Below, in pieces: positions 52,084 to 56,307 of a stretch of 56,307 nt of DNA. The stretch comes from JAUZRW01 sp034437755. Its GTDB lineage: Bacteria; Chloroflexota; Anaerolineae; Aggregatilineales; Phototrophicaceae. Made by a program: the position numbers and the translations under genes. The stretch lies in the NCBI GenBank assembly GCA_034437755.1, contig DAOTTV010000083.1, forward strand, positions 1 to 56,307, given 5' to 3'. Under the pieces are notes generated by a model that had not been told where the DNA came from, ran no database searches, and saw only the letters and a program-made list of their open reading frames with translations. Every line of letters begins with the position of its first letter. Position 1 is the stretch's first letter.

Positions 52084-52129
52084 GTTCTCAGGGGGCGCGT
52101 CCCTAATTATATACAGATGGAGAGTCATC

Positions 52130-53539
52130 ATGATTACAATGAAGTTCGGGGGAACATCGGTCGGCAATGCTGACGCAATGCAACAAGTGGTGCAGATTAT
52201 CCAGCAGACCCAGACGCAAGATGAGCGCGTCGCGGTCGTCGTCTCGGCAATGTCGGGTGTGACCGATATGCTCGTGCAATCCGTGCGCGAAGCAGTCGCC
52301 GGTGATAAATGGGGCTATCTCTCGCTCTCAAAAGCGATCCGCGACAAGCACGAAGACACCGCTAATCAACTGATCTCGGCGAATGGTCGGCGCACTGCGA
52401 TCCTTGAGGCGATCAATACCTTGCTCGATCATCATGTGGACGTGTGCGATGCGATTCACATCCTCGGCGAAGCCACGCCGCGCATTGCTGATCTGGTCGT
52501 TTCTTTTGGCGAGCGTCTCAGTAGTCGCCTGCTCGCCGCTGTGCTACAAGAAAACGGCGTGAACGCGGTCGCCTACGATGCTGGCGATTTCCTCATCACC
52601 AATGCTGTGCATCAAGATGCTGATCCGATCTGGGATCTGACCGAGCGCAAGATCAACGCCGCGCTGAAACCGATCATCAATCAGGGGATCGTGCCGATTA
52701 TCACGGGCTTCATCGGCAAAACACAGGACGATCACATCACCACGCTGGGACGGGGCGGCAGTGATTTCAGCGCGGCAGTGTTTGCATCGTATCTCGATAG
52801 TGACGAACTCATCATCTGGACGGACGTCGACGGCGTGATGACCACCGACCCGCGCATCGACCCCCGCGCCCGCGTCTTGCCCTATGTGTCGTATACCGAA
52901 GTCGGTGAGCTAGCGTTCTACGGCGCGAAAGTCCTGCATCCCAAGACCGTACAGCCGATCATCAGCAAGCAAATCCCCCTGCGTGTGAAGAACACCTTCA
53001 ACCCAGATTTCGCCGGTACGCTCATCGGGGCTGAGGCGAAGCCCGCGCGCAGTATCATCAAAGCGGTGACCAGCATCAAAGACGTGAGCCTGCTGACCGT
53101 CAGCGGTAAGGGTATGTTGGGTGTGCCGGGCATCGCTGGACGGACATTTTTGGCGACCGCGAACGCCGGTGCTAGCATTTTGATGATCTCGCAATCATCG
53201 TCTGAGCAGAGCTTCTGCTTCACGGTGGTTGATGAGCGTGCGCCGTACGTACGCCACGCAGTCGAGAGCGAACTCGCGTCCGAGATTGCCACGCGCGATG
53301 TCGATAGCATTAATGTCCTCAGCGATGTTGTGATTATTACGGCGGTCGGCGCGGGCATGAAGCATCAGCCGGGGATTGCTGGACGCGTCTTCACCACCAT
53401 GGGCGATAACGCGATCAACGTTCTGTCGATCGCGCAGGGGTCATCGGAGTGCAGTATTTCGTTCATCGTGCAAGAGTCTGATCTCGATGAGGCGGTGCAA
53501 CGCTTACACGATCTCGCCCTCGTCGATGAGAGCGCGTGA
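52130..53539 (+). CDS. lysC: Aspartate kinase with ACT domains
   Basis: The first enzyme of lysine, threonine and methionine synthesis; phosphorylates aspartate. About 469 residues. The N-terminal kinase domain starts MITMKFGGTSVGNADAMQQV, with VAVVVSAMSGVTDMLVQS (about 35-52), VSFGERLSSRLLAAVL, TLGRGGSDFSAAVFA (about 205) and IWTDVDGVMTTDPR (about 228). The C-terminal regulatory part (about 300-469) has two ACT-type modules (LLTVSGKGMLGVPGIAGRTF and VVIITAVGAGMKHQPGIAGR) that normally mediate feedback by end products. GGAG lies 7 nt before the ATG at 52130. It is preceded by a leader peptide and terminator suggesting attenuation. Confidence 0.97.
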   Translation: MITMKFGGTSVGNADAMQQVVQIIQQTQTQDERVAVVVSAMSGVTDMLVQSVREAVAGDKWGYLSLSKAIRDKHEDTANQLISANGRRTAILEAINTLLDHHVDVCDAIHILGEATPRIADLVVSFGERLSSRLLAAVLQENGVNAVAYDAGDFLITNAVHQDADPIWDLTERKINAALKPIINQGIVPIITGFIGKTQDDHITTLGRGGSDFSAAVFASYLDSDELIIWTDVDGVMTTDPRIDPRARVLPYVSYTEVGELAFYGAKVLHPKTVQPIISKQIPLRVKNTFNPDFAGTLIGAEAKPARSIIKAVTSIKDVSLLTVSGKGMLGVPGIAGRTFLATANAGASILMISQSSSEQSFCFTVVDERAPYVRHAVESELASEIATRDVDSINVLSDVVIITAVGAGMKHQPGIAGRVFTTMGDNAINVLSIAQGSSECSISFIVQESDLDEAVQRLHDLALVDESA

Positions 53540-53566
53540 TAGCGATGCAGACGGGGCGCATCACAC

Positions 53567-54973
53567 CTACGTGATCCACTTGAGGACACGCCGGACAAGC
53601 GCACCGATGCGCGTCTCGGCAGCGATTTTTCGCAGGTGTTCGGTGGCGAGAACAGCGTTACTCGTGCCCAGCGTCGGGTAAATTTTGACGGGTAAGGTCG
53701 CTTGATGCACCCGTCCACCGCGCTCGATGATCGCCGCCCACTCGTTCATCATCTCGCCCGCGTTGGGGCCGACGATTGTCGCGCCGTAGAGCTTGCCGTA
53801 TCTGCCGTGTATCAGCTTCATGAAGCCCCGCCGATGTCCGGCGGTCATGGCGCGGTCAACGCGGGTGATGGGCAGGCGGGTAACTTCGTAATGCGGGTGA
53901 TGCTGGCGAACTTGGGCTTCGGTCAAGCCGGCGTGTGCGACTTCGGGATCGGTGAAGGTCGCCCAGGGTAGGTGCGTCTTGCGCTTCGACTTCAAGGGCA
54001 AGAGCGCGTTGAACAGGGCGGTCGTGCCTTCTGTGCTGGACGCATGCGAGAGCATTTGTCCGCCAGCGACATCGCCCGCCGCGAAGATGTGCGCCTGATT
54101 GGTTTGCAGGCGGTCATCGACGAGCAAACGCCCGTCCTCATGGGCGATGCCCGCCGCGTCGGGGTTCAGATTACGCACGTCAACCACGCGCCCGACAGCC
54201 AGCAGAACGTGTGAACCGCTGACCGCTGTGCCATCTGCCAGATGCACCGTGACGCGCCCGTCCGCGTACTCTGCCCGTTCGACCGTCTGCCCGCACATCA
54301 GCGTTACGCCTTCGTCGCTCAGGATCTCGGCGATCAATTCGCTAGCGTCGGGGTCGTCGCGAGGCAGGATGTGGTCGTTGTATTCGATGAGGGTCACCTG
54401 TGTGCCGAGACGATTGAAGGCCTGCGCCATCTCTGTTCCGATCGGGCCGCCGCCGACAATCAGCAGGTGGTCGGGTTGTTCGCGCAGGTCAAACAGGGTG
54501 TGATTGGTTAGGTAGGGCACATCGTCGAAGCCATCCAGCACGCGCGGACGCGATCCGGTCGCTAGCACGAAGCGTTCAGCGCGCAGGGTTTCGCCGCTCT
54601 CAAGCTGGAGTGTGTGCGGGTCAGTGAAGTGCGCGTAGGCTTCGTAAACGGTGACTTCGCGTTGGCGCAGTTCTGCCGGCGTTTCATCAGCATAGATCGC
54701 TTCGATCGTCGCCTGAATGTGCGTCATCACCTGCGCGAAATCGACCGTCACGCCCGCGCCATCAATGCCCTGTGCCTGACTGGTACGCGCATGATGGACT
54801 GTCTTGGCAACGTTGATCAGTGTTTTGCTGGGCATACACCCGTACCACGTACAATCGCCGCCGGTGTGTGCGCCCTCTACCAGCGCGACATCAATGCCCA
54901 GCGTCGCCGCGATTTCGGCGACAGTCAAGCCGGCCGCGCCGCCACCGATGACAATTAGTTGATGGTTGTGCAT
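53567..54973 (-). CDS. FAD-dependent pyridine nucleotide-disulfide oxidoreductase
   Basis: A 468-residue flavoprotein. FAD-binding LIVIGGGAAGLTVAEIAA is at residues 6-23, the redox-active pair CTWYGC in GGDCTWYGCMPSK at about 40-45, NAD-binding LLIVGGGPIGTEMAQAF around 170, and the second FAD motif HIFAAGDVAGGQMLSHASS at about 305. This resembles dihydrolipoamide dehydrogenase/mercuric-reductase relatives. At the C-terminus the usual HPTxxE catalytic dyad is YPTLGT, so classic lipoamide activity is unlikely; it fits a relative with another substrate. No other redox operon genes are nearby. It converges with lysC. Confidence 0.9.
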   Translation of the reverse strand: MHNHQLIVIGGGAAGLTVAEIAATLGIDVALVEGAHTGGDCTWYGCMPSKTLINVAKTVHHARTSQAQGIDGAGVTVDFAQVMTHIQATIEAIYADETPAELRQREVTVYEAYAHFTDPHTLQLESGETLRAERFVLATGSRPRVLDGFDDVPYLTNHTLFDLREQPDHLLIVGGGPIGTEMAQAFNRLGTQVTLIEYNDHILPRDDPDASELIAEILSDEGVTLMCGQTVERAEYADGRVTVHLADGTAVSGSHVLLAVGRVVDVRNLNPDAAGIAHEDGRLLVDDRLQTNQAHIFAAGDVAGGQMLSHASSTEGTTALFNALLPLKSKRKTHLPWATFTDPEVAHAGLTEAQVRQHHPHYEVTRLPITRVDRAMTAGHRRGFMKLIHGRYGKLYGATIVGPNAGEMMNEWAAIIERGGRVHQATLPVKIYPTLGTSNAVLATEHLRKIAAETRIGALVRRVLKWIT

Positions 54974-55057
54974 CGTGCGTTGTTCTCTCTCGATTGCGTT
55001 TACTATATCGCTATGCTAGCAAGTAAATCTAAAGAGGACATTACACCGTGATGTGAT

Positions 55058-55621
55058 CTATTGCTTTTTCCATTTGATGTTGAAGGTCGCCGGTGTGCCG
55101 TCGCGCTTGATGTCGGGAATCACGCTGAAGATATAGCCTTCGGGGCGGAAGCGGCGCGCAATGCTGAAGAGATAGCCATATGCCGCATAATCAGAGTAAG
55201 GCGATTGGAAGGTCACCTGAATGTGCTGGTCGTCAATCTGGTCGATCACCCAACCTTCAGTATCGGGGATATTTTGGTGAATGGCGCTGTACATCTGTGG
55301 TAGGGCTTGCAGTGCCGCCGCGATGTTATCGACTTCATCGGGGAATTCCAGTTCATCCAGCGTTTGCACCCCGATGGCGACGATATTCTGTGTGCCGTTG
55401 GGCATCGTCTCGAGCTTGCTGTAAATATCGGCGAACATCTGCTGGGGATACCAGGTCTCAGGGTCGATTGCGTCGACACCGATTTCTTCTAAAACAGGGC
55501 GAATCTCTTTCGCCTGTAGGTTATCGAGGAAGGCGAGCATCACCTGCCCGATCACTTTGGCATCATCGGTCGCCTCTACGTCTTTTTGCGGTAAATTCGG
55601 GATATGTGTCGTCATCATCAA
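55058..55621 (-). CDS. Conserved-looking hypothetical protein
   Basis: A 187-residue soluble protein. The N-terminal half is helical (DDAKVIGQVMLAFLDNLQ, DAIDPETWYPQQMFADIYSK), and the C-terminal half is alpha/beta with GWVIDQIDDQHIQVTFQSPY and SDYAAYGYLFSIARRFRPEG. The layout recalls heme-NO-binding or V4R-like sensor-output domains, but I am not able to confirm a family. It starts MMMTTH, with possible initiation at any of the first three ATGs. It stands alone between lysyl-pathway-unrelated genes and a MITE-like element. Confidence 0.75.
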   Translation of the reverse strand: MMMTTHIPNLPQKDVEATDDAKVIGQVMLAFLDNLQAKEIRPVLEEIGVDAIDPETWYPQQMFADIYSKLETMPNGTQNIVAIGVQTLDELEFPDEVDNIAAALQALPQMYSAIHQNIPDTEGWVIDQIDDQHIQVTFQSPYSDYAAYGYLFSIARRFRPEGYIFSVIPDIKRDGTPATFNIKWKKQ

Positions 55622-55686
55622 ATCCTTTAGTCTCTATACGACATGTGACTGGCACAAAGGCTTTAACATATATTGCGATAGTTTAT

Positions 55687-55866
55687 CTTTTCATGTAACT
55701 ACTCAGGTAGAGTCTTCTTGTGGGGTTTCACCCCACGCCCCAGCAGGGCATGTCTCCCCTGCACCCCAGTTTTGCTGAACGCAAAGCGTTCGGCGGGTAC
55801 AGGTTCAAAGGACAATCGTCCTCTGTGGGGGGCGGGGGCAACGCCCCTGAGTAGTTACCTTTTCAT
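55687..55866. mobile_element. MITE-like element family A (copy e) with 8-bp target duplication
   Basis: The 164-bp element (55695-55858) starts GTAACTACTCAGG and ends CCTGAGTAGTTAC in perfect inverted repetition. It is flanked by the perfect direct repeat CTTTTCAT (55687-55694 and 55859-55866). Inside are CTTCTTGTGGGGTTTCACCC, a CGAACGCAAAGCGTTCGG-like palindrome and a GGACAATCGTCC hairpin. It codes for no protein. Confidence 0.85.
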
Positions 55867-56040
55867 ACAATAAGGCAAAACCCACCCGCTAACAATTAAC
55901 ATCAATTGCGCTTATCGAAGACTCATACTTGCGCGGTGTAGGCGTAGGGCGAACGTCTCGCGGACGTATGCCATGTGCTTGACGGATACCGCTATAATAA
56001 AGATGAGCGAGTGGTTCATGAGCAAACGGGATTATGAGGC

Positions 56041-56307
56041 ATGGTCAGACGATGGCACAAGTTCATATGGGGGCTACTAGCGTTCGTCGTCAGCGCGTGT
56101 GGGGTCGGTATTCCTGATGTTACGCCGACGCTCGCCCCGACTGACACGCCCCAACCGACCAACATCGTGTTACAGGCGACGGATACGCCGGTGATCGAAC
56201 TCAGCGCCACGCCGACGCTCACGCCTTCGGTGACGGCGAGCGTGACAACGACAGCGACGGCGATTCCCAGCGCCACGCCGACGCTCACGCCTTCGGTGAC
56301 GGCGAGC
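56041..56307 (+). CDS. Lipoprotein with Thr/Pro-rich repeats, cut by the window end
   Basis: The first 89 residues of an exported lipoprotein. The signal peptide (residues 1-18, MVRRWHKFIWGLLAFVVSAC) has lipobox VSAC with lipidated Cys20. A Thr/Pro linker follows and carries two identical SATPTLTPSVTAS repeats, encoded by identical 39-bp DNA repeats at about 56211-56249 and 56269-56307. The rest lies outside the window. The ribosome site is weak (GAGG immediately before ATG). The type matches the SH3 lipoprotein at 11611-12846, so an SH3 or similar domain may follow. Confidence 0.75.
   Translation, partial: MVRRWHKFIWGLLAFVVSACGVGIPDVTPTLAPTDTPQPTNIVLQATDTPVIELSATPTLTPSVTASVTTTATAIPSATPTLTPSVTAS

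Noticed and set aside
51640..52129. Lysine or SAM riboswitch ahead of lysC
   Set aside because: No L-box or SAM-box core elements were found; the Thr/Met-rich peptide and terminator explain the leader better.

Overview
The window looks like a chromosomal segment of a Chloroflexota bacterium, most likely Anaerolineae. That is an inference from gene content and style: Thr/Pro-rich SH3 lipoproteins, many multi-pass GT-C glycosyltransferases, a DUF4139 protein, a GroEL with a Gly/Met tail and a very large PAS/GAF kinase. No rRNA or other direct phylogenetic marker is present. Gene density is high, with Shine-Dalgarno-led genes on both strands and one tRNA (Val, CAC anticodon).

Layout. 0.3-5 kb: DUF4013 membrane protein, groES-groEL with a sigma70 promoter and CIRCE operator, a cold-shock gene with a long structured leader, and a lipoprotein. 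5.2-8 kb: an E2-like / JAB-like / E1-like ubiquitin-type conjugation operon with no recognisable ubiquitin-like gene beside it. 8-18.8 kb: TPR protein, glutamine synthetase, SH3 lipoprotein, DUF952 protein, GT2 glycosyltransferase, malic enzyme-phosphotransacetylase and an acyltransferase. 19-28.6 kb: primary-type sigma factor, a DnaB-type ATPase lacking the usual N-terminal domain, GT-C enzyme, SPFH protein, two frameshifted genes, a DUF4139 protein and an OmpR-type regulator. 29-43.2 kb: glycosyltransferases, SH3 proteins, tRNA, phosphodiester glycosidase, MOSC protein, a TPR/1514-residue sensor kinase pair and an aminotransferase. 43.5-47.4 kb: a defence-like operon made of a DarG-type macrodomain protein, a TIR-DarT fusion and a Gln/Asn/Pro-rich membrane-anchored protein. 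47.5-56.3 kb: secreted protein, tandem GNAT, cyclase, ABC ATPase, aspartate kinase with an attenuator-like leader, a flavin disulfide reductase-like protein, an unknown protein and a lipoprotein cut by the window end.

Most notable: (1) the TIR-DarT fusion paired with a DarG-like macrodomain gene, where a Gln sits where canonical DarT has its catalytic Glu; (2) the E2/JAB/E1 operon, whose JAB domain has HxQ instead of HxH; (3) a complete Thr/Met-rich leader peptide followed by an intrinsic terminator ahead of aspartate kinase; and (4) three families of small non-coding inverted-repeat (MITE-like) elements, several with visible 8-9 bp target-site duplications.
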